DNA of 9,792 nt, taken from assembly GCA_012727745.1 (NCBI GenBank), contig JAAYGJ010000240.1, positions 1 to 9,792 of the forward strand, given 5' to 3'. A model generated the notes under the pieces. It was not told the DNA's origin and ran no database searches. It saw only the letters and a list, made by a program, of their open reading frames with translations. Of this stretch, positions 1 to 5,845 are shown one piece after another; the stretch's first letter is position 1; every line of letters begins with the position of its first letter. Source of the DNA: Clostridia bacterium (GTDB lineage Bacteria; Bacillota; DSM-521; Neomoorellales; Neomoorellaceae). Position numbers and translations under genes: made by a program.

Positions 1-271
1 GGGCGTGGCGGGCAGTCATGGCTAAAATCGTATCCGCACTGTGCACCATTACTGCTTCCAGACTCCGGGCCCGATGGTCTCCCAGTTCAATCCCCATTGC
101 CGCCAACGCCTCAACAGCTGCCGGCGTAGCCGGGTCCCCTGCCCTGGCGGCAATCCCTGCCGAGGCGATAGGGATATCCAGGCCCCGCTCTGCGGCCAGG
201 TGCTTGGCTATTGCTGCCGCCATGCTGCTGCGGCAGGTATTGCCGGTACAAACAAACAGGATGCCTGGCAT
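1..271 (-). CDS. ywlE: Low-molecular-weight protein phosphatase, YwlE-like (probable protein-arginine phosphatase), 3' part cut by window edge
   Basis: Only the first 90 residues are in the window (family about 150), so the C-terminal Asp general-acid loop cannot be checked. The protein starts MPGILFVCTGNTCRSS, which holds the P-loop signature C-x5-R-S: nucleophile Cys8, Arg14, Ser15. The Thr in the loop (Thr12 here) corresponds to the residue reported to give YwlE its arginine-phosphate preference; tyrosine phosphatases of this family usually have a bulkier residue there. The AGIAARAGDPATPAAVEALAAMGIELGDHRAR stretch matches the second conserved block (SAG...G.PA...A...G.D...HR). The ATG has GGAGGTG 5 bases upstream, inside the end of mntP, only 2 bases after the mntP stop, so the genes are translationally linked. 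The order ywlC-ywlD-ywlE in Bacillus subtilis supports YwlE. Oddity: the usual CRSPMAE after the P-loop reads CRSSMAA here. Arginine versus tyrosine specificity is inferred. Confidence 0.85.
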   Translation of the reverse strand, partial: MPGILFVCTGNTCRSSMAAAIAKHLAAERGLDIPIASAGIAARAGDPATPAAVEALAAMGIELGDHRARSLEAVMVHSADTILAMTARHA

Positions 272-273
272 CG

Positions 274-858
274 CTACACCTCCAACAACATCAGGATACC
301 AATGGTTATTAAAATCAAACCGCCGAATATCTCAGCTCTAGCGCCCAGGTAATCCCCCAGGCACTGGCCGACCAGAAAACCTAAAGCCGTCATTAAAGCA
401 GCAATGAATCCCATCGTCAGAACTGTTAAAGGGAGATTAACGCTGATTGCTCCCAAGCCAAAACCCACACTCAGGGCATCCAGGCTAACGCTGCCGGCCA
501 TAAGGGCTATTGCTCCCAGGCCGCCAATAACACCGACCTGCCCTGGAACTGCGCACAGTATCTTAGACGCCAGGCCCCCTGCTTCCCGCCGTTCTATAAA
601 AGCTTCTCGCAGCATCAAACCGCCAATGGCTGCTAAAAGCACAGCCCCGATTATAGCCGCCAGCCGCCCCAGCAGGCGCCCCATGAGCAGGCCTAAATAA
701 AGTCCGGCAAGGGGCATGATAATATGAAAAAAACCTACTATGGCGGTGAAATACACCGCCCGGCTGCCCCGCAAGCCTCCCAGAGCCAAGCCAGCAGCCA
801 GCGAAAAAGCGTCGGTGCCCAGGGCTACTGCCACCATAATTACGGCCAGCGGCTCCAT
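274..858 (-). CDS. mntP: MntP-family manganese efflux pump (DUF204, LysE-superfamily transporter)
   Basis: A 194-residue, very hydrophobic protein with about six membrane segments, the expected length of MntP. It shows the internal inverted repeat of the family: an Asp motif near the N-terminus (GTDAFSLAAGLALGG, Asp16) and a second one in the other half (GSVSLDALSVGFGLG, Asp127), which in known MntP proteins line the Mn2+ path. A charged loop (REAFIERREAGG, about 84-95) separates the halves. MntP exports Mn2+ and protects against manganese excess. The ATG has GGAGG 7 bases upstream and the gene begins 13 bases after sua5; it ends 2 bases before the phosphatase gene. I see no yybP-ykoY manganese riboswitch ahead of it, so control by manganese, if any, would have to act elsewhere. 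The related sporulation protein YtaF belongs to the same broad family; the sua5-mntP-ywlE context favours MntP. Confidence 0.85.
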   Translation of the reverse strand: MEPLAVIMVAVALGTDAFSLAAGLALGGLRGSRAVYFTAIVGFFHIIMPLAGLYLGLLMGRLLGRLAAIIGAVLLAAIGGLMLREAFIERREAGGLASKILCAVPGQVGVIGGLGAIALMAGSVSLDALSVGFGLGAISVNLPLTVLTMGFIAALMTALGFLVGQCLGDYLGARAEIFGGLILITIGILMLLEV

Positions 859-871
859 CCAACTGCCTCCA

Positions 872-1945
872 TTATACCCTGATGATACGATTTGCTGAAG
901 ATTTGCGCAGACGGTTCATAATCGCCAGACCAAGACCTTCTTCGGCAACAGCTTCGGCCAGAATAATGTCAATATGATAGCGGTCGCAGTTTCGTAAGGC
1001 GCTAAAAAGATTAGCCGCAATGCTGTCCAGCCGGGAACGGCTACCTAAAACTGCGAGATAGTCAGGTCTGGGATCTTCCCGGTAAGCTGCAGCCGTTTCG
1101 GTGGTAGCGAGGACTGCTACCCGGCAGCCCTTTTGCTGCCAGGCTGCTACCAAGGCGCGTATCCTGGCGGTCACCCGCGTCAACTCGCCGGCAACCAGGA
1201 AAAGCTCTCCCTGAGGGGCATAATGCCGGTATTTTAATCCCGGTGCCCGGGGCGCTGTTACCTGCTGCTGTTGCTGCAGTGCCGGGTCTAGCATTACCTT
1301 CCCCAGCACAGCCTCCAGGCTTTCTTTAGTTACCCCTCCAGGTCTTAAAATCATCGGCACCGGGGTGGTCAGGTCCAACACTGTTGACTCCACACCTACG
1401 TCTGCCGGCCCGGCATCAACTACAGCGTCTATTTTGCCACCCATATCCCGCAATACATGATGCCCGGTAGTAGGGCTGGGGCGGCCGGAAATATTGGCAC
1501 TGGGAGCGGCAATGGGGAGGTGTGCCACCCGGATAAGGGCCCGGGCCACCGGGTGGGAAGGCATACGGATACCTACTGTGTCCAACCCGGCCGTTACAAC
1601 ATCAGGAATAATCTCGCTGCGCGGCAGGACCAGGGTCAACGGCCCCGGCCAAAAATGGTGCGCCAGCAGCCTGGTCCGGGGCGGAATATAAGCCACCAGC
1701 TTTTTTAGGTCGCGAAAGCTGGCTATATGGACTATCAGGGGGTTGTCGGCCGGGCGGCCTTTAGCGTAGAAAATCCGCCTTACCGCCCTGCTGTCCAGAG
1801 CATTGGCCCCCAGGCCGTAAACAGTCTCTGTGGGGAAAGCCACCACTCCGCCCCGGGACAATATCTTTGCCGCCAGGCGAATTTTTTGCAAATTAGGCAC
1901 GTGAGGGTCCATCTTTATGTATTTAGTAAGCTTAGCCGCAGTCAT
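872..1945 (-). CDS. sua5: Threonylcarbamoyl-AMP synthase, long (Sua5) form
   Basis: Makes threonylcarbamoyl-AMP from threonine, bicarbonate and ATP, the first step of the t6A modification at position 37 of ANN-decoding tRNAs. At 357 residues it is the two-domain Sua5 form rather than the roughly 200-residue TsaC. The YrdC domain covers about 20-215, with PTETVYGLG (38-46), KGRPADNPL (62-70), the HFWPGPLTLVL block (97-107), SANISGRPSPTT (149-160) and GVESTVLDL (184-192). The linker motif PGLKYRHYAP (235-244), known to close over the active site, leads into the Sua5 domain (about 246-345). A run of five glutamines (224-228) sits just before the linker. The ATG has GAGGTG 5 bases upstream. It lies 37 bases after prmC and 13 before mntP, the same order as ywlC-mntP in Bacillus subtilis, though spoIIR, which lies nearby there, is absent. 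Confidence 0.95.
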   Translation of the reverse strand: MTAAKLTKYIKMDPHVPNLQKIRLAAKILSRGGVVAFPTETVYGLGANALDSRAVRRIFYAKGRPADNPLIVHIASFRDLKKLVAYIPPRTRLLAHHFWPGPLTLVLPRSEIIPDVVTAGLDTVGIRMPSHPVARALIRVAHLPIAAPSANISGRPSPTTGHHVLRDMGGKIDAVVDAGPADVGVESTVLDLTTPVPMILRPGGVTKESLEAVLGKVMLDPALQQQQQVTAPRAPGLKYRHYAPQGELFLVAGELTRVTARIRALVAAWQQKGCRVAVLATTETAAAYREDPRPDYLAVLGSRSRLDSIAANLFSALRNCDRYHIDIILAEAVAEEGLGLAIMNRLRKSSANRIIRV

Positions 1946-1982
1946 ATAATCACCTCAACCTCCCTCCCGGAACCATTAGAAG

Positions 1983-2825
1983 CTAACGATAGGCCAGCAA
2001 ACAACGGTCGCGGCCGCCATAATCGGAGAGCACCGCCAGGTCGCGGTAAGCTCCTGTTGCTGCCGCCAGCTCGCGAACAGCCTCCCCCTGATTATAGCCT
2101 ATTTCTAAGGCCAGGAACCCCCCCTTTTTTAACAGCGGCGCTGCCTGAGGCAGGATTCTGCGGTAAGCATTCAAACCGTCAGGCCCACCATTCAGGGCCT
2201 GGCGGGGTTCAAACTGTACTTCTACAGGTAGCCTGTCCAAATCCTCAGCAGCTATGTAAGGGGGATTGGCTGTAATCACGTCAAACTTTAATCCTTTCAG
2301 GGGAGCTAAGTAATCACCCTGGATAAAAACAACCCGCTCTGCCAGGCCCAACCTGGAGGCGTTTTGGCGAGCAACTGCTAGGGCAGCAGCGCTGATATCG
2401 GTAGCATAAAAAAAAGAACAGGGCAGGTAATGGGCCAGGCTTAAAACGATGGCCCCGCTACCGGTGCCACAATCGGCAATGCTGTAGTTACCGCTGTCCT
2501 GCAGCCGCTGCAGAACAGCAGTAACTACAATTTCCGTATCCTGACGGGGGATTAAAACCGCCGGGTTGACTGTAAACTCCAGGGACATAAACTCCTGCTT
2601 TCCGGTTAGATACTGCAGCGGGTAGCCGCCGGCACGTCGTTCCACCGCCTGCCAAAATCTCAACACTGTTGCTGCCGCCAGTTCTTCCTCCAGGCGGGCC
2701 AATAATTGGGGCCGGGAATAACCGCTGGCCCAGGCCAGCAGGACTTCCGCCTCCAAGCGGGGCTGGTCTAGGCCCGCTGTTGCAAACCGCCGGGCTGCTG
2801 TCCTTAGTGCTTGTTGCAGGGTCAC
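1983..2825 (-). CDS. prmC: Release-factor glutamine methyltransferase PrmC (HemK)
   Basis: SAM-dependent enzyme that N5-methylates the Gln of the GGQ motif in release factors RF1 and RF2, increasing termination efficiency. The 280-residue length is typical. An N-terminal helical domain (1 to about 75, with ARRFATAGLDQPRLEAEVLLAWA) recognises the release factor. The Rossmann domain carries the SAM-binding loop DCGTGSG (118-124), an acidic residue at ATDIS (Asp143) and the catalytic NPPY (187-190) that holds the substrate Gln. The conserved IPRPDTE reads IPRQDTE here (92-98). Translation starts at GTG, 1 base after the prfA stop, with GGAGG 6 bases upstream inside prfA, so the enzyme is made together with its substrate RF1. 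Certain by motif and context. Confidence 0.96.
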   Translation of the reverse strand: MTLQQALRTAARRFATAGLDQPRLEAEVLLAWASGYSRPQLLARLEEELAAATVLRFWQAVERRAGGYPLQYLTGKQEFMSLEFTVNPAVLIPRQDTEIVVTAVLQRLQDSGNYSIADCGTGSGAIVLSLAHYLPCSFFYATDISAAALAVARQNASRLGLAERVVFIQGDYLAPLKGLKFDVITANPPYIAAEDLDRLPVEVQFEPRQALNGGPDGLNAYRRILPQAAPLLKKGGFLALEIGYNQGEAVRELAAATGAYRDLAVLSDYGGRDRCLLAYR

Positions 2826-2826
2826 C

Positions 2827-3897
2827 TCAAGCCTCCAGTCTCTTTAGTCTTTCTGCCTGTTCAGTAGTAACCAGGACGTCAATGATCTGGTCTAATTCGC
2901 CCTCGAGCACAGTATCCAGGTGATGTAAGGTCAAGCCAATACGGTGGTCGCTGACCCGATTCTGGGGATAATTATAAGTCCGGATCCGCTCGCTACGGTC
3001 ACCGCTGCCTACCTGGGAACGCCTTTCGGCAGCCAACTCACCTTCCTGCTCGGCACGGGCCATATCCAGCAGGCGAGCCCGCAGGACTTTGAGCGCTTTT
3101 TCTTTATTTTTGAGCTGGGATTTTTCATCCTGGCAGGATACTACCAGCCCGGTGGGCAAATGGGTAACCCGCACCGCTGAATAAGTGGTATTTACCGACT
3201 GGCCGCCGGGACCGCTGGAACAAAAGATATCAATTCGCAAGTCTTCCGGCTTAATCTCTACGTCTATTTCTTCCGCTTCCGGCAATACAGCCACAGTTGC
3301 CGTAGAAGTATGGATGCGGCCGCCGGACTCAGTAGTGGGGATACGCTGCACCCGGTGGACACCGCTCTCAAACTTCATACGGCTGTAAACGCCCTGGCCC
3401 TCGATCTGGAAGATGATTTCTTTAAAGCCTCCCAGTTCGGTAGGATGGGAGCTGATTATTTCGGTGCGCCAGCGTTTTTTTTCCGCATAGCGCTGGTACA
3501 TACGAAAAAGATCGCCGGCAAACAGGGCTGCCTCTTCGCCGCCGGCACCGGCCCTGATTTCCATAATGCAACCCTTTTCATCATCGGGATCTCTGGGCAG
3601 GAGCAAAATTTTTAGTTCCTGCTCCAGCTTTTCTATCTCTTGGCTGAGGCGTTCAATCTCAGCCTGCAAGTACTCTTTAAACTCTGCGTCCTTTTCCGCC
3701 GCCAGCATAGCTTGCCCTTCGGCTAATTCTGTCTTTAGCTGACGGTAACGGCGAAAGGTGGTAACTATATCTTCCAGGGCAGCATGGGCCCGGGCATGTT
3801 TCTGCAGTTGGTTCGGATCTTTTATGACCTCAGGATCGCTCATAGCCCGGCCCAGCTCTTCATATTTAGTTTCCAGCTGCTCTAGCTTCTCCAACAT
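2827..3897 (-). CDS. prfA: Peptide chain release factor 1 (RF1)
   Basis: Recognises UAA and UAG in the ribosomal A site and triggers release of the finished peptide. The 356-residue length is normal. The N-terminal coiled-coil domain covers about 1-100. The codon-recognition motif PxT is Pro187-Thr188-Thr189 in HRVQRIPTTESGGRIHTS, which separates it from RF2 (SPF). The catalytic GGQ is at 231-233 in SSGPGGQSVNTTYSAVR; its Gln is the target of PrmC encoded directly downstream. The start ATG has AGAGGTG 7 bases upstream and lies inside the end of the DUF1385 gene (32-base overlap). It ends 1 base before prmC, the near-universal prfA-prmC pairing. Confidence 0.97.
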   Translation of the reverse strand: MLEKLEQLETKYEELGRAMSDPEVIKDPNQLQKHARAHAALEDIVTTFRRYRQLKTELAEGQAMLAAEKDAEFKEYLQAEIERLSQEIEKLEQELKILLLPRDPDDEKGCIMEIRAGAGGEEAALFAGDLFRMYQRYAEKKRWRTEIISSHPTELGGFKEIIFQIEGQGVYSRMKFESGVHRVQRIPTTESGGRIHTSTATVAVLPEAEEIDVEIKPEDLRIDIFCSSGPGGQSVNTTYSAVRVTHLPTGLVVSCQDEKSQLKNKEKALKVLRARLLDMARAEQEGELAAERRSQVGSGDRSERIRTYNYPQNRVSDHRIGLTLHHLDTVLEGELDQIIDVLVTTEQAERLKRLEA

Positions 3898-4834
3898 CCT
3901 GTCTCACCTCTTGTTCGCAACCCTCGTCCCGGACTGCCATCAGGGCTGCCAGGGCAACCTCAAGCATATCCTCATCAGGTTCCCGGGTCGTTAATTTTTG
4001 CAGCCACAGGCCCGGGGCAGCTATAGCCCGGACTATGGGGACATGGAAGTGACGTCCGGTAAACTTCAATAACTCATAGGCCAGGCCGGCCACAAGCGGC
4101 AACAAGGCCAGCCGGGAAGCCATGCGCCAAATAATACCGCCGTGACTCACCAGCGTAAACAACACAATTGTTAAAGCTACTACTATTAACAGGAAACTGG
4201 TGCCGCAACGGGGATGAAGGGTTGAATAAGCCTTTATATTAGCTATATTTAAGTCTTCCCCTGCTTCCAGGGCATTAATTACCTTATGCTCCGCGCCGTG
4301 ATACTGGAAAACCCGCTGGATATCCTGCAGACGGCCAATCAGCACTATATAAACTACTAGTAAAAGCAAGCGCAGCAGGCCCTCAACAACATTCTGCCAC
4401 ACAATTGATAATTTATTTTGCAGCAACCATCCCGCTCCGGCCGGCAGGAGTACAAAAATGCCAATGGCAAAAGCCAGAGCAATGGTCACAGTCAAAACCA
4501 GATCTCTGGTAGTTAATTCCTCTTCTTCCTCGTCCAGAGCGTGGTTGGCTGAAAAAGTCAGATAACGGATGCCTATGATCAGGGATTCGAATAAGGCCAC
4601 AACCCCCCGCAACAGGGGCAGTTTCAAGAAAGGAAAACGGTTGGTGATAGACTTATTTACTTCCGTTTCTACCAGCACGGTTCTGTCCGGTTTTCTGATG
4701 GCTACTGCTGTTTTTTTCGGCCCCCGCATCATGACGCCTTCAATAACCGCCTGGCCACCATAAACAGCCGGCGGCGCTGCCTGCAATAGGAAAAAGCAGA
4801 GCTCGCGGCTCCGCCTTTTGATCCTAGCGCCCAT
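3866..4834 (-). CDS. DUF1385 (YqhQ-like) membrane protein of unknown function
   Basis: About 322 residues from the chosen ATG. Family signatures visible: YGGQAVIEGVMMRGP (25-39), YHGAEHKVINALEAGE (178-193) and HPRCGTSFLLIV (207-218). The His, Glu and Cys residues of the latter two blocks look like a possible metal site, but this is inference. Four or so hydrophobic segments (about 113-138, 153-168, 213-230 and 241-257) indicate an inner-membrane protein; the C-terminus has LTTREPDEDMLEVALAALMAV. Its molecular role is not established to my knowledge. The start is uncertain: the frame stays open back to a TTG at 4873 deep inside rpmE, but the ATG at 4834 overlaps rpmE by only 11 bases and has GGCGG 4 bases upstream, so I prefer it. 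The 3' end overlaps prfA by 32 bases. The position between L31 and RF1 suggests a link to translation or simply operon convenience. Confidence 0.85.
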   Translation of the reverse strand: MGARIKRRSRELCFFLLQAAPPAVYGGQAVIEGVMMRGPKKTAVAIRKPDRTVLVETEVNKSITNRFPFLKLPLLRGVVALFESLIIGIRYLTFSANHALDEEEEELTTRDLVLTVTIALAFAIGIFVLLPAGAGWLLQNKLSIVWQNVVEGLLRLLLLVVYIVLIGRLQDIQRVFQYHGAEHKVINALEAGEDLNIANIKAYSTLHPRCGTSFLLIVVALTIVLFTLVSHGGIIWRMASRLALLPLVAGLAYELLKFTGRHFHVPIVRAIAAPGLWLQKLTTREPDEDMLEVALAALMAVRDEGCEQEVRQDVGEARAAGN

Positions 4835-5024
4835 ACTTCCGCCGGAAACGCTCAATGCGCCCACCGCGTTCAACCACCCTTTGCCGGTTACCAGTATAAA
4901 AGGGATGGCACTTGGAACAAATCTCTACCCGCATTTCTTTTTTCGTGGAACAGGTCTCAATAACATTACCACAGGCACAGGTAATGCGTGCGGGCTGGTA
5001 TTGGGGATGAATGTCAGGCTTCAC
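4824..5024 (-). CDS. rpmE: 50S ribosomal protein L31 (zinc-binding, type A)
   Basis: A 66-residue protein beginning MKPDIHPQYQ, the usual L31 N-terminus. The zinc ligands of the C+ form are present as C-A-C (Cys16, Cys18) and C-S-K-C (Cys36, Cys39), followed by HPFYTGNRQRVVERGGRIERF, also typical. L31 sits at the bridge between the large and small subunits, and zinc-bound L31 serves as a zinc store in bacteria that carry a zinc-free paralogue. Start is GTG with GGAGGTG 10 bases upstream. It is the first gene after the promoter near 5065-5093 and so leads the operon; its last codons overlap the start of the DUF1385 gene by 11 bases. In Bacillus subtilis rpmE also lies between rho and prfA. Confidence 0.96.
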   Translation of the reverse strand: MKPDIHPQYQPARITCACGNVIETCSTKKEMRVEICSKCHPFYTGNRQRVVERGGRIERFRRKYGR

Positions 5025-5064
5025 GGTTTGTTTTCACCTCCAAACAAAACAATCAAACTAGTTC

Positions 5065-5093
5065 AGTATAACATGAAAACAAAGCCCTTGCAA
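5065..5093 (-). promoter_or_regulatory. SigA-type promoter of the rpmE operon
   Basis: On the minus strand TTGCAA (5093-5088) is followed after exactly 17 bases by TATACT (5070-5065), with TG one base upstream of the -10 (an extended -10). Transcription would start near 5058, leaving a leader of about 34 bases that holds the rpmE ribosome binding site. No terminator lies between it and the left edge, so it probably serves all seven genes from rpmE to the phosphatase gene. Confidence 0.8.
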
Positions 5094-5135
5094 AGATTAA
5101 TTACCCTGGCTTAGACTATACTGCTATTCAGTCTG

Positions 5136-5612
5136 TTATTTTGCCGACCATTTTGAATCCTGTAAAGGTTTGAGTTCCAGTTCGGGATGACTGTAAATAT
5201 AACATTCATCTTTTAAAGCCTCGCGCATCTGGGCCAGCCTTGTTTCGCCGGATAAATGTCCCCAGCGGACACGGAAGTAGGCCTGCATGGCAACCCGCAG
5301 AGCTTCCATAACCAGTTCATAAAGACGCGTGCAACCCTCCGGGCCGCCAACACGCCCAGAAACAGTGCGCCAGACACCGGCAGCAACTTTAACCCCGGTC
5401 AGGCCCTCCATCAGGCCTATTGTATCAGCACAGCGGTCAAAAGGCGAGCGGATAAAACGACCCCGGGCAGCTGTTATGGTAAGGGTGCTGATCTCAATCT
5501 CCAGACAAAGCTCAATTTCGTGATGATTGTCATCCAGTTTAATTTCTACCAGTATGGTATCATCGTCCCGTAAAACAGCCCGGGATTTTATCTTGCGTTG
5601 AAATATTTCCAT
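5136..5612 (-). CDS. DUF2889 domain protein of unknown function
   Basis: A 158-residue soluble protein from the chosen start. The DUF2889 pattern is visible: an N-terminal beta-rich part with DDDTILVEIKLDDNHHEIELCLEIEISTLTI (16-46), then RSPFDRC (55-61), a block ending WRTVSGRVGGPEGCTRLYELV (81-101) that matches the family's GG..GCTHL.EL, and LKDECYIYS (133-141) near the end. No membrane segment or signal is visible. The biochemical role of the family is unknown to me. The frame is open back to an ATG at 5642, but that one has no ribosome binding site, whereas the ATG at 5612 has AGGGG 8 bases upstream. The gene stands between a terminator and the rpmE promoter, so it may be a single-gene unit. 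It is not part of the corresponding Bacillus subtilis block, so it is either lineage-specific or inserted. Confidence 0.8.
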   Translation of the reverse strand: MEIFQRKIKSRAVLRDDDTILVEIKLDDNHHEIELCLEIEISTLTITAARGRFIRSPFDRCADTIGLMEGLTGVKVAAGVWRTVSGRVGGPEGCTRLYELVMEALRVAMQAYFRVRWGHLSGETRLAQMREALKDECYIYSHPELELKPLQDSKWSAK

Positions 5613-5620
5613 ATTCGCAG

Positions 5621-5625
5621 CCCCT
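5621..5625 (-). promoter_or_regulatory. Ribosome binding site deciding the DUF2889 start
   Basis: AGGGG on the minus strand, 8 bases before the ATG at 5612. The upstream in-frame ATG at 5642 is preceded only by an A/T stretch with no purine-rich site, so the shorter protein is the likely product. Confidence 0.65.
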
Positions 5626-5635
5626 GGTAACTCTA

Positions 5636-5664
5636 ATAACATTTATTTTAATATTCGCTATCAA
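5636..5664 (-). promoter_or_regulatory. Possible SigA-type promoter for the DUF2889 gene
   Basis: TTGATA (5664-5659) and TGTTAT (5641-5636) on the minus strand, 17 bases apart, in an A/T-rich stretch just after the terminator at 5685-5727. The -10 matches the consensus at four of six positions only. A start near 5629 would exclude the ATG at 5642 and give a short leader with the AGGGG site, consistent with the chosen start. Confidence 0.4.
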
Positions 5665-5684
5665 AAGCGCCATTCCCTTTTTAT

Positions 5685-5727
5685 ATAAAAAAGCGACATT
5701 GCCTGGCTTCACCAGGAGCAAGTCGCT
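5685..5727 (-). terminator. Intrinsic terminator after the M23 peptidase gene
   Basis: Minus-strand hairpin with three stacked helices: AGCGAC pairs GTCGCT (5727-5722 with 5697-5692), TTGC pairs GCAA, and CTGG pairs CCAG around a 5-base loop, interrupted only by small bulges. The run TTTTTT follows directly (5692-5687). This is a convincing Rho-independent terminator, 108 bases after the M23 stop and directly after the three-way-junction candidate. Confidence 0.85.
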
Positions 5728-5737
5728 CTTTAAAGCC

Positions 5738-5810
5738 GGGACGGATGAGCAGTCTTGGCGCCAACTAAGCAGGTTGCGCCCTCTGTTATCAAGAGCCGCC
5801 ATCCCTTCCC
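5738..5810 (-). ncRNA. Candidate structured RNA: three-way junction ahead of a terminator
   Basis: Read on the minus strand, the outer stem is GGGA/UCCC (5810-5807 with 5741-5738) plus GGAUG/CAUCC (5804-5800 with 5747-5743). Inside it are two hairpins, each with a 7-base loop: CUCU/AGAG (5795-5792 with 5784-5781) and GGCGC-AAC pairing GUU-G-GCGCC (5780-5773 with 5765-5757). The terminator hairpin begins 10 bases later. Aptamer-then-terminator is the layout of an attenuator or riboswitch, but I do not match it to a class I know. It could also be the 3' end of the peptidase transcript or a small RNA. No function can be assigned, and the fold has not been tested by covariation. Confidence 0.35.
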
Positions 5811-5829
5811 TTATACAACAATATTGCCG

Positions 5830-5845
5830 GCAGTTTATAAACTGC
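5830..5845. repeat. 16-base perfect palindrome over the M23 stop codon
   Basis: GCAGTTTATAAACTGC is a perfect inverted repeat; the TAA stop of the peptidase gene lies within it. As RNA it would form a 6-bp stem with a UAUA loop. It could be a protein binding dyad, a mRNA 3' stabilising hairpin, or chance constrained by the last codons (SSL-stop). Confidence 0.5.

Noticed and set aside
274..858. Manganese (yybP-ykoY) riboswitch for mntP
   Set aside because: mntP starts 13 bases after sua5, leaving no room, and no such motif is seen upstream.
1727..2275. Plus-strand 182-residue open frame
   Set aside because: Antisense shadow of sua5 and prmC, which are certain; its composition is low-complexity and it has no convincing start site.
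5113..5123. AGACTATACTG occurring at 5113-5123 and again at 9284-9294
   Set aside because: An 11-base match with different flanks; both are in A/T-rich intergenic DNA and it looks like chance.
5560..5802. Minus-strand 80-residue frame (MAALDNRGRN...) between the peptidase and DUF2889 genes
   Set aside because: It runs through the RNA candidate, the terminator hairpin and into the DUF2889 gene in another frame, shows no domain character, and its ATG is part of the outer stem.
5685..5834. S-box (SAM), lysine, c-di-AMP, fluoride or T-box element
   Set aside because: Short similarities (CUCUUGAUAAC, AGAGGGCGC) do not extend to the conserved cores of these classes on either strand.
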